Shown here in pieces: positions 1-11,465 of a stretch of 64,000 nucleotides of DNA. Both the position numbers and the translations under genes were made by a program. Location: assembly GCA_949752795.1 (NCBI GenBank), contig OX457061.1, positions 32,492,425 to 32,556,424 of the forward strand, read 5' to 3'. The DNA is from Hyperoodon ampullatus (lineage: Eukaryota > Chordata > Mammalia > Artiodactyla > Ziphiidae). The notes under the pieces are model-generated. The model was not told the DNA's origin and searched no databases. It saw only the letters and a program-made list of their open reading frames with translations. How positions within the stretch are numbered: the first letter of the stretch is position 1; every line of letters starts with the position of its first letter.

Positions 1-285
1 AGGTATTTTATTCTTTTTGATGTGCTGGTAAGTGGAATTGTTTCCTTAATTTCTTTTTCTGATCTTTCGCTGTTAGTGTATAGAAATGCTAGATTTCTGT
101 ATATTAATTTTGTATCCTGAAATTTTACCGAATTCATTGATGAGCTCTAGTAGTTTACCAGTAGCATCTTTAGGACTTTCTATGTATAGTATCATGTCTT
201 CTGCAAACAGTGACAGTTTTACTTCTCCTTTTCTAATTTGGATTCCTTTTATTTCTTTTTCTTCCCTGATTGCCATGGCTAAAAC
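1..285 (-). mobile_element. L1 ORF2 fragment, truncated by window edge
   Basis: On the minus strand, 73-276 reads as a stretch of LINE-1 ORF2 reverse transcriptase containing the F-A-E-D-M-I-L-Y segment that corresponds to the catalytic FADD-type box of L1 RT, here FAED. L1 similarity fades at about 285. The element continues off the left edge. It is one fragment of a dead element lying in the intron upstream of the first visible ZNF462 exon. Confidence 0.85.
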
Positions 286-446
286 TAAACATGAAAGAAA
301 GGTTTGTATATAATAAGCCTTATTGTTGCATTTTTAATAGTGAAAAGCCAGAAATAACCAAAGGTAAACTCACATGGGAAGAGTCAAGTAAACTATAATA
401 TATCTACTTAACGAAGTATCATGTGGTGATTAAAAATGGATGTATA

Positions 447-662
447 GGGCTTCCCTGGTGGCGCAGTGGTTGAGAATCTGCCTGCTGATGCAGGGGACAC
501 AGGTTCGTGCCCCGGTCCGGGAAGATCCCACATGCCACGGAGCGGCTAGGCCCGTGAGCCATGGCCACTGAGCCTGCACGTCCAGAGCCTGTGTTCCGCA
601 ACGGGAGAGGCCACAACAGTGAGAGGCCCGTGTACCACAAAAAAAAAAAAAAAAAAAAAAAA
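447..662 (+). mobile_element. CHR-2-like tRNA-derived SINE
   Basis: The head has 'ggcttccctggtggcgcag' and a degenerate B box (ggttcgtgcccc), followed by the CHR-2 body and a long A tail. It is bounded by a target-site duplication of at least 9 bp (ggatgtata at 438-446 and 663-671), extending with A-rich sequence. This compact form is characteristic of cetaceans. Confidence 0.93.
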
Positions 663-799
663 GGATGTATACAGAGATTGATATTTATGCCATACCATGC
701 ATCAAAAAGCAGCACTGTAAATCATCTGTGAATAGAGAACAGGAATACAGAAATGTAACTACTTGTTCACAGGTATTATGTATAGGTCATTGGATTTTA

Positions 800-1150
800 T
801 TTTTTTAATATCTTTATTGGAGTATAATTGCTTTACAATGGTGTGTTAGTTTCTACTTTATAACAAAGTGAATCAGTTATACATATACATATGTTTCCAT
901 ATCTCTTCCCTCTTGCGTCTCCCTCCCTCCCACCCTCCCTATCCCACCCCTCTAGGTCGTCACAAACCACCTAGCTGATCTCCCTGTGCTATGCAGCTAC
1001 TTCCCACTAGCTATTTTACGTTTGGTAGTGTATATATGTCCATGCCACTCTCTCACTTTGTCACAGCTTACCCTTCCCTCTTCCCATATCCTCAAGTCCA
1101 TGCTCTAGTAGGTCTGTGTCTTTATTCCCATCTTACCCCTAGGTTCTTCA
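800..1150 (-). mobile_element. 5'-truncated L1, 3' end only
   Basis: The minus-strand L1 3' UTR starts with the reversed tail 'tttttttaatatctttattggag' and includes the polypurine block seen on this strand as ccctccctcccaccctccc. An imperfect 19-21 bp target-site duplication flanks it (tgtataggtcattggatttta at 779-799 and a close copy at 1151-1169). The same L1 3' UTR is at 14.13 kb. Confidence 0.88.
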
Positions 1151-1387
1151 TGTAGGTCGTTGGATTTTAAGTGAGTTTTTTCTCTTTTCTAGTTTTTCTT
1201 TGTAAACATTTATAGTACAGAAAAATATAATAAATGAAAATGCAGACACCCAGTATCCAAGAGGTGAGAACCGTGCCTGCTCTAATCTGGACACTGCGTT
1301 GGCCAGTGCAGATCTGGCTGTGAATAAGCTGCAGGGTGTTTATCTTCATGGAGTTTGCAGTTCTGTTGGGGAGGCAGGCCAGAAACA

Positions 1388-1540
1388 GTTAATTTCTGAG
1401 GGTTTTTTTAATCGCACCATTGTTGATTTACAATGTTTGTTAGTTTCGGATGTACAGCAAAGTGATTCAGTTCTACATACATATATAGGTTATTACAAGG
1501 TATTGAATCTAGTTCCCTGGGCTGTACAGTCACTGAGTTA
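1388..1540 (-). mobile_element. Older L1 3' UTR fragment
   Basis: The stretch 'gttgatttacaatgtttgttagtttc' through 'gttccctgggctgtacag' matches the other L1 3' UTR type seen at 19.7 kb (minus) and 22.1 kb (plus). It is diverged, and no clear target duplication was found. Confidence 0.65.
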
Positions 1541-2784
1541 TGAAAGGGGAGGGGAGGGTGCTGTGGAAGCCTAGAGCAAGGATATTTAACCCAGGAGGTG
1601 TTGAGGGAAGGTCCCCCAGGTACAGTGACATTGGAGCGAGGCTGGAAGGCTGAGGAGACACCATGTGAGCGAGGCAGGCTTGAGAGAATTTCACACAGAG
1701 GACATAGCCTCTGCGGAGAGAGGCACAAAGTCAAGAGCTTGGCCTGTTCCAGGGACCTGAATAAGCTCAGGGTGGTGGGAGCAAAGGGCCGTCAGTGTGA
1801 GGGCGAGGTGGGCCAGGGGTTAAGATGATAGTCGGGGGGACATGTAAAGCCCAGTAAGAAATTGGGGTTTCATCCTCAGGGCAAGTGGAGTCTGACATGA
1901 GCAGATTTTTTTTTTTTTTTTTTTTTTTAAGTCACTCAGTCAGACCACCCTGGAGGTTAGATGCAAGAGGTGGTGAGAATGGATGCTGGGAGACCAGCAG
2001 GGAGGGAGGGAAGGAGCTTGCAATAATACAGGAAAGAGACGGTGGCTCAGAAGTGCAGCAAGGAGTCTTCCTTTTGTATGAAGATTAACCCTGGATTGCT
2101 GGTTTGGAGATTTAAAGTATAGTAAGGACTCAACCCTATAAAGAGTTTTTAATTTAAAATCTTCTAATTACATAGCAAAATTCTTCATTTTTATTTTTAA
2201 ACAAAGATTTTCGAAATCTTCAGGACAAATAAATCCTCGGTGAGCCCCGGGTGAACGTTATACCATGAAAATGTCATGTACTCATAAAATTGTGCAGAAT
2301 CCAAAATGCTAACAGTTTTCCTGTAAAAGGAAAAGAAACAGGAAGGAGGAAAAGAAAAAATAACATTTGGTTTGGTGACAGATCTCCTTCTGTCACTGTG
2401 AGTTCCTTGATAGGCACAGGGCCTGGCATACAGCAGGGCCCCTGGGAGTCCTAAATGAATGAATGAATGCAAACTGCTGGATTAAAGATGTTTGAGGATT
2501 GTTTTTTGGCCTTTCTTGGTTTCACTTTTTTTGTTTCCTGGCAATGCCCACCTCTCCTGCCCCTTCTACATGCTTATAGTTGCCCTGGCTGAAGCAGGGA
2601 GAAAGCTATTGGAAAAGGCTGCCTTTTAAAGTACTGATCATTTCAAAATATTGTTTCTTTGCATATTTTGAAATTAGGCCAGTTGGAATCTTGCCTCCTT
2701 TTCCTGAAAAAAACTGGCAACCCAGAAAACTTTTATTCACATATTTGTCATAAATGCTATTTGATTAAAATGTAGACTTTGTGG
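1541..2784. other. Intronic stretch, no gene seen
   Basis: No coding exon is visible. A purine-rich block at about 1570-2060 is interrupted by a T run near 1905-1928. It resembles an old mammalian repeat also suspected at 61.97-62.5 kb, but I cannot name the family. An L2-like 3' end ('gcctggcatacagcagg' then 'aatgaatgaatg') is at 2409-2470. Confidence 0.4.
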
Positions 2785-2893
2785 TGAAACATAACTTCAT
2801 AAATATGCACTTACGATACTTATACATGTTTCCAAAAGCCAAAATCGGAAAAGGCCACATTTCCAGAAAGGGGAAGGAAACCACAATTTGGTG
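2785..2893. repeat. Intronic duplicate, copy A
   Basis: This block of about 110 bp, from 'gaaacataacttcataaatatgca' to 'ggaaaccacaatttgg', recurs at 4376-4487 in the same orientation. The copies are roughly 90 percent alike by eye with a few small indels. The body does not match any repeat class I recognise. It is followed by MIR-like sequence. Confidence 0.75.
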
Positions 2894-3062
2894 AACTATT
2901 TATTGTGTTTCAGATACTATGCTGGCCCCCTTTTACAAACAAGGACACTGAGGACATTTATGTTCAGTAATTTGCCCGGAGTCTCATGGTTCACGGCGAA
3001 CCCGAAACTTGCGCTCAGGTCTATCTGACTTCAAAGTTCCTTCTCCTTGTGCCCTGCCTTTT
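2894..3062 (-). mobile_element. MIR SINE fragment
   Basis: The text reads as the reverse complement of MIR: 'tttattgtgtttcagatactatgct', then 'aaggacactgagga', then 'tttgcccggagtctca'. Strongly diverged. Confidence 0.7.
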
Positions 3063-4375
3063 TGCTTCTGTGTTATAAATTTTAAAAAATCTATATAGGT
3101 CGGTAGGAGTGAGGATAGTAAATAGATAAAGCCCTAATTAGGAAGGTACTTTGTTCAAAGGCCCTTTGCTGGCTGATACTGTGAACTCAGAGACGAAGAA
3201 AGATTCTAACTTGGCTTCCTCCTCTTCGCCATAGTCTATTCATTTTTAAAACTTTTTTTCATGAGCAAATCAGGAATTTGCCTTCTCTGAGGGTTTAGGG
3301 CTGAGATTGACGAAGAGGTCTTTTCCACCCTCATGCTGAGTTGTTTTCCAAGTCGACTGATTTCATGGATTACATTCAATGGATTGTTTCTCTTGCTTTA
3401 AGAGAGCTTTCATCCCGAGTGTTCTTGCTCCTTTTCAACGCGGCCGCCCCCCAACATGATGTTATGGGGGCAGTATTAAGCTTTTTCACAGGACTGTCTG
3501 TTGGCCCTGATGCTCTGAGGCTCTTTCTCTCGCATTTGTCACAGTTGATGATGATGTTTCCATCTGCCAGGCATATGGAATTGGTGGTGCTCAGCACATC
3601 TTTGTTCCAGGCTGGTCCCAGGGAATATTTTGGAACTGTCTTGTAAATTCTCCCTATCCTCTCCTGCGCCCTCATTACGCTGTCTCTCCTGTAGCAGCTA
3701 TGGAAATCTGCCTTGGAGTCTCATTAATGAAGTCTGTCTTCCCTCCTCAACTAAACTCTGGAGGCAAGAACTGGGTCTTACTTATCTTCATGGGCCCCTT
3801 CCCTGGTCCCCACAGGGGAAGCACGGAACCCATCACTGTATTGGTTTGAGTCATTTTGTTGGCTAGACTCCTGTGCTGTCGTTGCTGATAACTCTACACA
3901 TGCAACTGAAGAAGTTCTGAAAGTTGATTAATTGAAGAGGCTGCATTTTGTACTACCATTGACATGAGAACCCCAAACAGAATATCCTTACAGAGTTTTC
4001 TCAGGGTGGATTTTTATTTCTCTTGGATGATATTTTGAAGACAGTTTGGATTCCCACATTATTCTAGCCACGTTTTATGTAAACAAAAATCAGCCATAGT
4101 TAACACTCTAAAAGGGTTTTTAGGGATTTGTCATCTAGATTTTTCTCAGATAATCCCCAGCTTTGATGAATAGGCTGTGGTCAGCTTCAGAAACAGTAGT
4201 AACACTAAACAGTACCAATATTGTCTTACATCTAAACTGGAGTTAGGAATCAAATAGCTGTCATTTGGTCAAAGCTAGGACAGCCCATAGCCCTCCAGGT
4301 TGATAGGCTCATGGTGGAAATGTTGGGACTCTCACTGCTAGTCTTCAGGTTACTTACAGAGTCACTTCACCTCCA
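3063..4375. other. Intronic stretch, nothing recognised
   Basis: Only short chance reading frames on both strands, with no splice-bounded exon or repeat I can name. A small GC-rich spot at about 3440-3455 contains a NotI-like gcggccgc. Confidence 0.4.
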
Positions 4376-4487
4376 GAAACATAACTTCATAAATATGCAT
4401 GTATGACACTTCTTATACATGTTTCCAAAAGCCCAAACCAGAAAAGGCTACATTCCCAGAAAGGGGAAGGAAACCACAATTTGGGGA
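4376..4487. repeat. Intronic duplicate, copy B
   Basis: This is the second copy of the block at 2785-2893, in direct orientation and about 1.6 kb downstream, ending 355 bp before the ZNF462 exon acceptor. It is followed at about 4520-4560 by an L2/MIR-like segment (gttggacacctattctacacccc). Confidence 0.75.
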
Positions 4488-4842
4488 GTTTACAGAAGGT
4501 ACATCCTTGAATTCAACTCCAAAAATGTTTGTTGGACACCTATTCTACACCCCAGGCTTCGCGATACTTTTGATTTTCTGCTGACGGTAGCTCACGTTTC
4601 TTACTGAATTTGGTAAGGGAGGTCCAGTGTTGACACTTCCGGTGAAAATGAATGTGGAAGTAAACGGCAGGTACACCTCTGAGAGAGTCAGCGTGAAGAA
4701 AGGACCTCTTAGGCATGGGGTTATTTGGTCCTGGCTCTAAAAGCACACCCACAGGAAAATGACGGTGGGAAGTTCTGTCCTCCGGGGAGAAACGCATTCG
4801 GTTGTGGTTTGTGATTCCACTGTCTGTTTGGGTCTTTTTCAG

Positions 4843-4975
4843 GTAAGCCGTAACTTTGAGCTGGTTGGACGAGTTAACTTGGATCAGCTGGAACAGATGA
4901 AGGAGAAGATGGAGAGCTCCAGCAGTGATGAGGAGGACAAGGAAGAGGAAATGAACAGCAAGGCTGATGACAGAG
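4843..4975 (+). CDS. ZNF462: ZNF462 exon (antepenultimate), acidic segment
   Basis: This 133-nt exon encodes VSRNFELVGRVNLDQLEQMK, then a Ser run and an acidic cluster (SSSSDEEDKEEE), ending in a split Asp codon. The acceptor is tctttttcag at 4833-4842; the donor is ag|gtaggt with GT at 4976-4977. It ends with one base of a codon completed by the exon at 9584, so both phases agree. ZNF462 (ZFPIP) is a large nuclear C2H2 zinc-finger protein; from the literature it binds PBX1 and acts in heterochromatin and developmental gene control. This linker lies just before the last finger. The exon itself begins GTAAGC, a good 5' splice-site sequence, so the acceptor is a composite AG|GT junction. An in-frame ATG at 4759 is intronic and not a start. 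Because 133 is not a multiple of 3, skipping would shift the frame. Confidence 0.92.
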
Positions 4976-5889
4976 GTAGGTCCCTTCCCTGCCCTCTGAG
5001 CCCCGGCTGGCATCCAGCCCGGCCGTGCTGAGACAGAAGGGGAGGCAGAAGGTTGTTGTAGGGGTAACAGAAGGAATGGCCCCTCTTCGTTGAGTCGCGG
5101 AGTACTAAGAAACACACCAGGGGCTGTGTCTCATAAACTAGTACCGGCTCTAGAAACTCCCAGGAAATACATTCGTTAAAAAATACGTGGCAATGATTGG
5201 TTTTTTATTCAGGAAAACTGGTATCTAGGGAATCTGCAGAATAAGGACAGACGGCAAGATGGATGGTCCTGTAAAAGCTACTGAGGAATGTAAATGAGCT
5301 TCCAATTGAACGCTTATTTAAAATTGCTTCTGCTGGGGTGTACACTGCTGGGCTGGGGGGAGCTGCAGGGGGCTTGAGCTCTCTCCATGTGTCCTTCTGC
5401 ACGGTCCTCCTCTTACTCCCCTTGCTACTGCTTTTGCTTTGTAAAGAGAGAGAGAGACCAGGGGCTTTTATTTGGCTGTGTTTACAGGGAAAGGTTTTGT
5501 GGTATTTTTGTACGAGTTTTCAACTTTCTGTGAGTCTATCATTATTTTCAAAGTGAAGTTTTTCAAAGTATATTATTTAGTTGTAGACATACGTTTACAT
5601 GATCTAGAGTTGGTATTCTATATTGCTCAACATAGAATCTTGTGGAAAACCCAAGACTATACATAAAGAATATAGGTTGGGAGATCTTACTTTAGTTATT
5701 GCAGGTTTATCAAAAGCACATGGATAACCTAGCCCTGAGAAATAAATGTGATAGACGTCATCGCAGTGATGAGAAGAATGGTATTAGTTGCCATTACTGA
5801 GCGTCGTGATGCGCCAGGCCCAGTGCTGGTGGTTTTATACCTTTTTTCCTTAATCTTAAATCAGGTTAGACGGCTCTGCAGTTGCTCTG
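4976..5889. other. ZNF462 intron, proximal part
   Basis: Unique-looking intronic sequence after the donor at 4976. No exon or recognisable repeat before the MIR at 5890. A short GA run is near 5446-5458. Confidence 0.5.
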
Positions 5890-6070
5890 TCTGCATTTGG
5901 CTCCGACTTCTGCTACTTGTTGTTATGTGACTTTGGGTAAATTATTTTACCTCCTTATGCATTTATCATCCTAATAATAACAATGTCACTTCCTAGGGTT
6001 GCGTAAATCTTAAATGAGATAGCACACAAACGTTAGTCTAGTTCCTAGAACATAGTAACCAGCTAATAAT
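5890..6070 (+). mobile_element. MIR SINE
   Basis: MIR core in sense orientation: 'ctgctacttgttgttatgtgactttgggtaa', then 'cacttcctagggttg' and 'cttaaatgagatagc'. Confidence 0.75.
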
Positions 6071-6245
6071 AATGATAAAACCCTGCAATGTAGATGGTAT
6101 TATTGCCATTTTTACGAATGGGGAAACAAAGGCCCAGGATACTTAAGAGCTTGTTTAAAGTTTAAAAAAAAAACAAAAAACACTGGAGGTTGAGTCTAAG
6201 TCTTCTGGCTCCAAAGGCAAAATGTCTTTTACACTACGGTACCAC
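6071..6245 (-). mobile_element. MIR SINE, reverse
   Basis: Antisense MIR hallmarks 'tattgccatttttacgaatggggaaac' and 'aggcccaggatacttaagagc' lie directly beside the sense MIR at 5890. The two form a head-to-head pair of old elements. Confidence 0.65.
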
Positions 6246-8544
6246 CTCGCCTACCCTTTGGACAGCGGGATGTTCCTCATTGAAGGGAACCTGCCCCTGA
6301 ATTCTGTCCGTCCAGTGGCCCTTAGGGCCTCACTCTAAGGGGCACTTTTGTGGAATTTCTTGTTTTTTCTTGCTTGGTCAGTCTGCAGGCCTAAGAAAGC
6401 TGACTTGGTGGCCACTTCCCCCTGAGGGTCTCCCTGTTCTCCTTCCTGACCTCCAGCCCCAGTCCCTCGCCCACCATCTTTTACCTCTGCTGTAGTACGA
6501 GACCACAGATTTGCTGAGTGGAGATCGTTTGGCTCCTGAACCCCCATGCCCGTGGTAAATGGATAAATAGAACACCCACACCATATAGACTGATTGCCCT
6601 TGTAATGTTACAAGTTTTATTAGTAGGGCCCCTACAAGGAAAATGGCTGTGATCTGAGAAGCATGGTTTTTTAATTTTCTTTTCCTTTATTTATTTATAT
6701 ATTTTTTTAGCATTTCACAAATATGTTCTTAGTGATGAATTCTTTAACGTCTGTGCACTGTTTCCAGAGTTCTCTGGAAGAGGATGCTTGTGACAGAGGG
6801 TACACAGGCTCCTTTTCTTCATGGTCCTCTGTGCCCTACTGGTCCTCTCCAGGAACTGAATTATTCCTCATTGGGTACCGTGACTTTTTAATCTCTAGAG
6901 CCGAGCACACATGATTTTTCAGGTTGTAAGTATTGCAGAGGCAGGAACCCCTTTTAGTCCTCCCCTCCCGTGACGCCTCTAAAATAAAAGCGTAGACAAT
7001 GAGAAGGAAAAGATGGCAGTTAGATGTGAGAGCACCAGGCATATTCCCTGGCTCGCCCAGCCTGGCCGTCCCCTCGTACGGGCACTGTGGCATCAGACCA
7101 GCTCTGTTTGCCTGGAAAGAACTTCATGGTGTCTGATCGCCTGTCCCTGGAAAGTTTAGCATCCACATTCATGAGCCTTAACAGCATGGGGAAAAGAGTC
7201 TTGGGGTGGAGAAGCCTGTATTCCTCTCTCGGAGGGTGGGGGAATTACATGAGTCGCTTCTAGTAACGTTAATGGGAATTACTAGCCCAATCCTTGAAAG
7301 AACAGCCTCCTTTGTCTCATTGCCTTTGAATCAATTTTCCACCATCAGGTGTATTCTTGCCAACCAGAAGAACCGGCACACAATAGCCTCGGGGTGTTTT
7401 TGCCAGACGTTCTGTCTTCCACGAGTAGAGAGCGGGAGGTGGCTTTAGCACAGCTCCCGGGGCTAATGGAGAGCCATTTGATGTGTGACAGGTAATGACT
7501 GGCCTCCTCCTTTGAGGATGAAACAGCATGAGCCCTTGGAAAGAATAGGTGGCTGGTTTCATGTTTCCTAAGGGTAAGCGAGTGAGTGTGCCAGGGGCAG
7601 GCCCCGCGTTGGCACTGTAGCTGCTCATCAGGCGCTCAGTTCGGGGGGCTCACGTCCTTGGAGCCACCCCGTTCCCAGCGTCCTTTCCCAGCGCGAGAAC
7701 CAGGGAGGGGACTGACTGTGGCCACATTGCAGGTCCTGCCTCAGAAGGCAGCACAGAGGGAATCTGAAAGAGAAGAAACCAGGCGTGAAGAAATCAACAT
7801 GAACCCAAGCAGGACCCTCCCCACCCCCTCTCATTATGCAGCTGGGAGGAGTTAGGAAGGCATTCTGCTGATTTCTTGCCCAAGATAATCCCTGCTAAGG
7901 AATTAATGCGCAGGGCAGATGGTGCTGTCTCATTTCCAATGAAAAGAATCAAGGAAGATAGTCTGTGCAATTATTTTTAATGGCTTGTGTGGTGATCTTC
8001 TTAATTTGTGAGAAAATGTTTCATCTTTTGTTAAAACTGGCCCCATTCACAGAGCTTTTTGTGCTGAAGATGAAGGCAGCGTAGAGACACCTAGCCTGTT
8101 AACGTCATCCTGAGGATTTTTATCAGACGGAGTATTTCAACCAGGAGACATCCTCCTGTAACGTCTTGTAGGTACAGACACACAGCAATCAGATACGCAG
8201 AGATGATCAACATTTCCCCGTGTGCTGCCCTCACTTTGCAGCGTGGCTGCAGAGCCGTCTAGGTCCTGCTATTTATTATGCACGTAAAGATTTGGCCCTC
8301 TGTGGTATAATCAAAGACATATGGGCTTGGGACTCAGGATAACACAAAGGCCATATAAGCTCTCATCTTTGAGTTTGCCAGGAGGAGTGGCCTGTAAACA
8401 ATTAGCCAGTCAGTCCACATTTATCAGACCACTCACGTGTGCCCAGGGCCATGGAGGAAATAAAATGACAGTCAACATTTGATGTTAACGACAGAGCTAT
8501 CCAGAAATGTGTGCATATCCCCATGTTCAAGAATACACCAATTG
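6246..8544. other. ZNF462 intron, middle part
   Basis: No exon with consensus splice sites and a conserved-looking frame was found. Reading frames here are short and compositionally ordinary. Old repeat fragments may be present (for example 8400-8470) but cannot be named with confidence. Confidence 0.4.
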
Positions 8545-8866
8545 GACTTCTCTGGTGGCTCAGTGGTTAAGAATCCGCCTGCCAATGCAGGGGACATGGG
8601 TTCGAGCCCTGGTCTGGGAAGATCCCACATGCCGTGGAGCAACTAAGCCCGTGCACCACAACTACTGAGACTGTGCTCTAGAGCCCGCGAGCCACAACTA
8701 CTGAGCCCGCGTGCCACAACTATTGAAGCCCGTGCTCCGCAACAAGAGAAGGGACCGCAATGAGAAGCCCATGCACCGCAACGAAGAGTAGCCCCTGCTC
8801 GCCGCAACAAGAGAAAGCCTGCATGCGGCAACGAAGACCCAACACAGCTCCCCCCCGCCCAAAAAA
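8545..8866 (+). mobile_element. CHR-1-like long SINE
   Basis: tRNA-like head with A box region and B box (ggttcgagccc), then the tandem 'cgtgccacaactactgagcc' body of the long CHR form, ending in a short A/AT tail. Flanks accaattgg and accgattgag are probably a diverged target-site duplication. It lies in the ZNF462 intron. Confidence 0.9.
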
Positions 8867-8892
8867 ATATATATATATATACATATATATAT
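8867..8892. repeat. (AT)n microsatellite
   Basis: An alternating AT/TA tract grew at the 3' tail of the SINE at 8545-8866. Confidence 0.85.
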
Positions 8893-9583
8893 ATGTATAC
8901 CGATTGAGGCCTAGATGCCAGGCAGCTGGCCAGGAGCCCTTACTAGCTGAGGACACGCTTTCACATTCCAGCCTCCCTGATGCCCGGGACTCACTCCTGC
9001 TAGGTTCTTTGCTTACAGATCTCATTCAGTGCTCACAGTCACCCTGGGAGGTGTTGATTCTGATATCCATGGCAGATGACCACCAGTCGTGAGTCCTCAG
9101 CCTTCCTTGGAATGTGTCGAAGCCTTGAGGTCTTACCACGCTTTTCCTGGTCTGGTGCTTTTTTAGTGAGCAGAGATGAACTTGTGTCAAATAGAAAATG
9201 AATAGATGTTAAACTTGAGGCACTGATACAGAGCATCACAGAAGGGAGAGATTTGATAGGAAAAAAATGCACAGATGCCATTGGAATGAACAGAAGGGGT
9301 TCTTCAGGCAAGACAGACCCAGGTTATTTGTGAGGGAAGCAACTGGGAGGTGAGGAGAAGTGAGGACACGTGGGGCTCGGGAACCACAGGAACAGTTCTT
9401 GAGAGAGTTTCAAGAAATATCCTTTGGTGAAAAGCCAGTAGGAGAAAGAGTACGGAATGTGGAAATTGGTTTCACTGAATGGCTGTGGGAGGGAAGGTAG
9501 GAGAGGAAGTTTCCTAATGGATGTTGACTTCTCTGCTGCCTGCTCCTGGGCACACAGGTAACACTTCTGCTTTCTCCTCACAG
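8893..9583. other. ZNF462 intron, distal part
   Basis: Includes a possible reverse MIR at about 8935-9075 (cctgctaggttctttgc, cagtcaccctgggaggt). The remainder up to the acceptor at 9583 is unremarkable. Confidence 0.4.
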
Positions 9584-9707
9584 ATCTGATGAGATTTTCT
9601 GACCGTGGGGCTGCTATCAACACTGAGAAGCGTTTTCCATGTGAATTTTGCGGACGGGCGTTTTCCCAGGGCTCTGAGTGGGAAAGGCACGTGCTGAGAC
9701 ACGGCAT
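9584..9707 (+). CDS. ZNF462: ZNF462 penultimate exon, last C2H2 finger
   Basis: This 124-nt exon follows tttctcctcacag (AG at 9582-9583) and ends at |gtaagt (GT at 9708-9709). It encodes the last zinc finger: F-P-C-E-F-C, 12 residues, H, three residues, H, which is a complete C-X2-C-X12-H-X3-H module with the conserved aromatic after the second Cys. The finger is preceded by the short basic TEKR-type linker, so it should be able to bind zinc. Entry and exit phases match the neighbouring exons (one base carried in, two carried out into a split Met codon). The finger is intact with no odd residues. Confidence 0.95.
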
Positions 9708-10802
9708 GTAAGTCCCATGAAGGCCTTCGCCCATCGTGCGAGGTGGCGGTTTCTCCTGACAGTACATAGACCCCTCTGTGTCACACTTCCGGGCATGGGA
9801 GGAGAGGCAGTTGTAACGAACTGGGTTTCTACCTTTCCGCTGGTTTTTAAATGGTCACCCAGACACAAGTCAAAGGAGGAAAGATCATCTTTACGAATGA
9901 CAGATCCCGCTCAAGCCCTCGTGTAGAAGTGTAGCGCTCTCTCCAGCCCGTGTCCCTTCAGCTTTCATTAGCATGACGTTCTCTGATAGAGCGTGGACCG
10001 GGGTCCAAAGATCTGGCTTCTGTTCCTGCCTCTGTGATGACTCATTCCCTGAGTGGCCTTGAACCTTCCCACGCACCTCTTGGTGCCTTCAATGCTCTGC
10101 CTCGGGGACAGAGCCCGCTTCTGCCTGCCTCCCAGGTAGGTGGGAGCATACCTGTAGATCACTCATAAGATCCTTGAACATGAAATTGTCCCCAGATAAG
10201 GCACTTAGAGCCCAGCAGATGCTGGGAGAACCTAGGAGTTGGTCCTTCCAGCAGAAAATGCCCAGAAACGTGAAGCATCTAAACTTCAGAGAATGTAACT
10301 AAGCTCCCCAGGACATGGGTCCCGTCTTCAGGTTTTTGCTTTTTGTTGTTTCTATGATTTGTTTCTGGACCTATCCATTAAATCTTTAATACCTGAGTTG
10401 CTCTTTTAGTCCTAATAAATATAGCAAATCTCCAAGCTTCTAGGTTCCTCTGATGGGTCTGAGCATAAGGCAGTTCTTGCTATGACCGCTTATGATTTAT
10501 ATTGTTCCCAGTACAGGAGGGAACATAAAGTGATTATGTTGATCTGGAATCAAAGCATGGTATAATCAATACATAGTATGATAATGCATATTTTTATAGG
10601 TTCAACTTTTTGATAAGATACCAGAAATATATGACCTAAGCATAACAGGTAGCAAGGATAAATCACTCAGAGTTCAGGCATACTTGTAAGACCCCAAGAC
10701 CTTTTTAGGATCAGAGAAATAAGGACATGAATGTTTTTTGTTTAACTAGAAAAAAATATATATATATATACTCACCCGTCACTACCATGAATGTTTTTCC
10801 AG
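9708..10802. other. Last ZNF462 intron
   Basis: An intron of about 1.1 kb from gtaagt to tttttccag. A sense MIR lies at about 9985-10165 ('gcttctgttcctgcctctgtgatgactca', then 'agtggccttgaacc'). An (AT)n run at 10755-10770 lies 30 bases before the acceptor. Confidence 0.7.
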
Positions 10803-11010
10803 GGCGTTGAATGACACCAAGCAGGTGAGCCGAGAAGAAATCCACCTGAAAGATAGCATGGAGGACAGTATTAAGGTGCCCTCTATAGAGGAAAAGGAAG
10901 ATGACGAAGCAATCGGGATAGACTTTTCCCTAAAGAATGAACCAGTAGCCATCTGTGTAGTAGCTGCTGACAAATCTCTCCTGGAGAATGCAGAGGCCAA
11001 AAAAGAATAA
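10803..11010 (+). CDS. ZNF462: ZNF462 terminal coding exon
   Basis: The acceptor is gtttttccag (AG at 10801-10802). The first G completes the Met codon begun in the previous exon. The exon encodes 68 residues from A-L-N-D-T-K-Q to A-E-A-K-K-E, then TAA at 11008-11010. This C-terminal tail is acidic and finger-free, and includes E-E-K-E-D-D-E-A-I-G-I-D-F-S-L-K-N-E. It is strongly protein-like and open throughout, as expected for the conserved ZNF462 C terminus. With the two upstream exons it gives 154 residues and a stop, with no frameshift. The rest of the gene lies to the left of the window. Confidence 0.95.
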
Positions 11011-11465
11011 GCGTTTGGTGAAATTCTTAATCACCTCTTACTTGAACCGTGATGAAAAAAAGTGGGAGGGCCGGCTTGGGCTGAGAAGGGGGGGGACAGA
11101 AAAGAGAAGACAGAACAAAGCTGCTTTTTAGGACTGAACAATCTATTTTCAAAGCACTGGTACCTGTGTGAGTGAGTATGTAAATTAAAGTTATTTAAAT
11201 GGTTGGAATATGTGGCTCCTTTTCCATCACTACATCTTTCCTTCCGGATCTTCATCGTGGAAGTTTCAGTTGTTGCGGAATACGAAGCACCTCCCTTGCA
11301 CGTGTGTGCGCTATGGTGGTCTTGGACAGTATGTGGAAACAGAAGCTCCGTGACAGTAGAAGACTTCTCTTAGGGGAACAACTTTTTGACGCACAACTTT
11401 TGGTGCGTTTTTCTAGTTTTAATACGTTAAGCTTTTTCAAGACCTAACTGCAGCCGCTTTGGGAA

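Noticed and set aside
449..520. tRNA gene signature (B box) in several places
   Set aside because: Each lies in a SINE head with a diverged tRNA-like part and an A tail; none has a complete tRNA fold.
4759..4842. ATG in frame with the ZNF462 exon, suggesting an alternative start
   Set aside because: It lies in the intron before a good acceptor; the in-frame extension to 4842 has no protein-like character.
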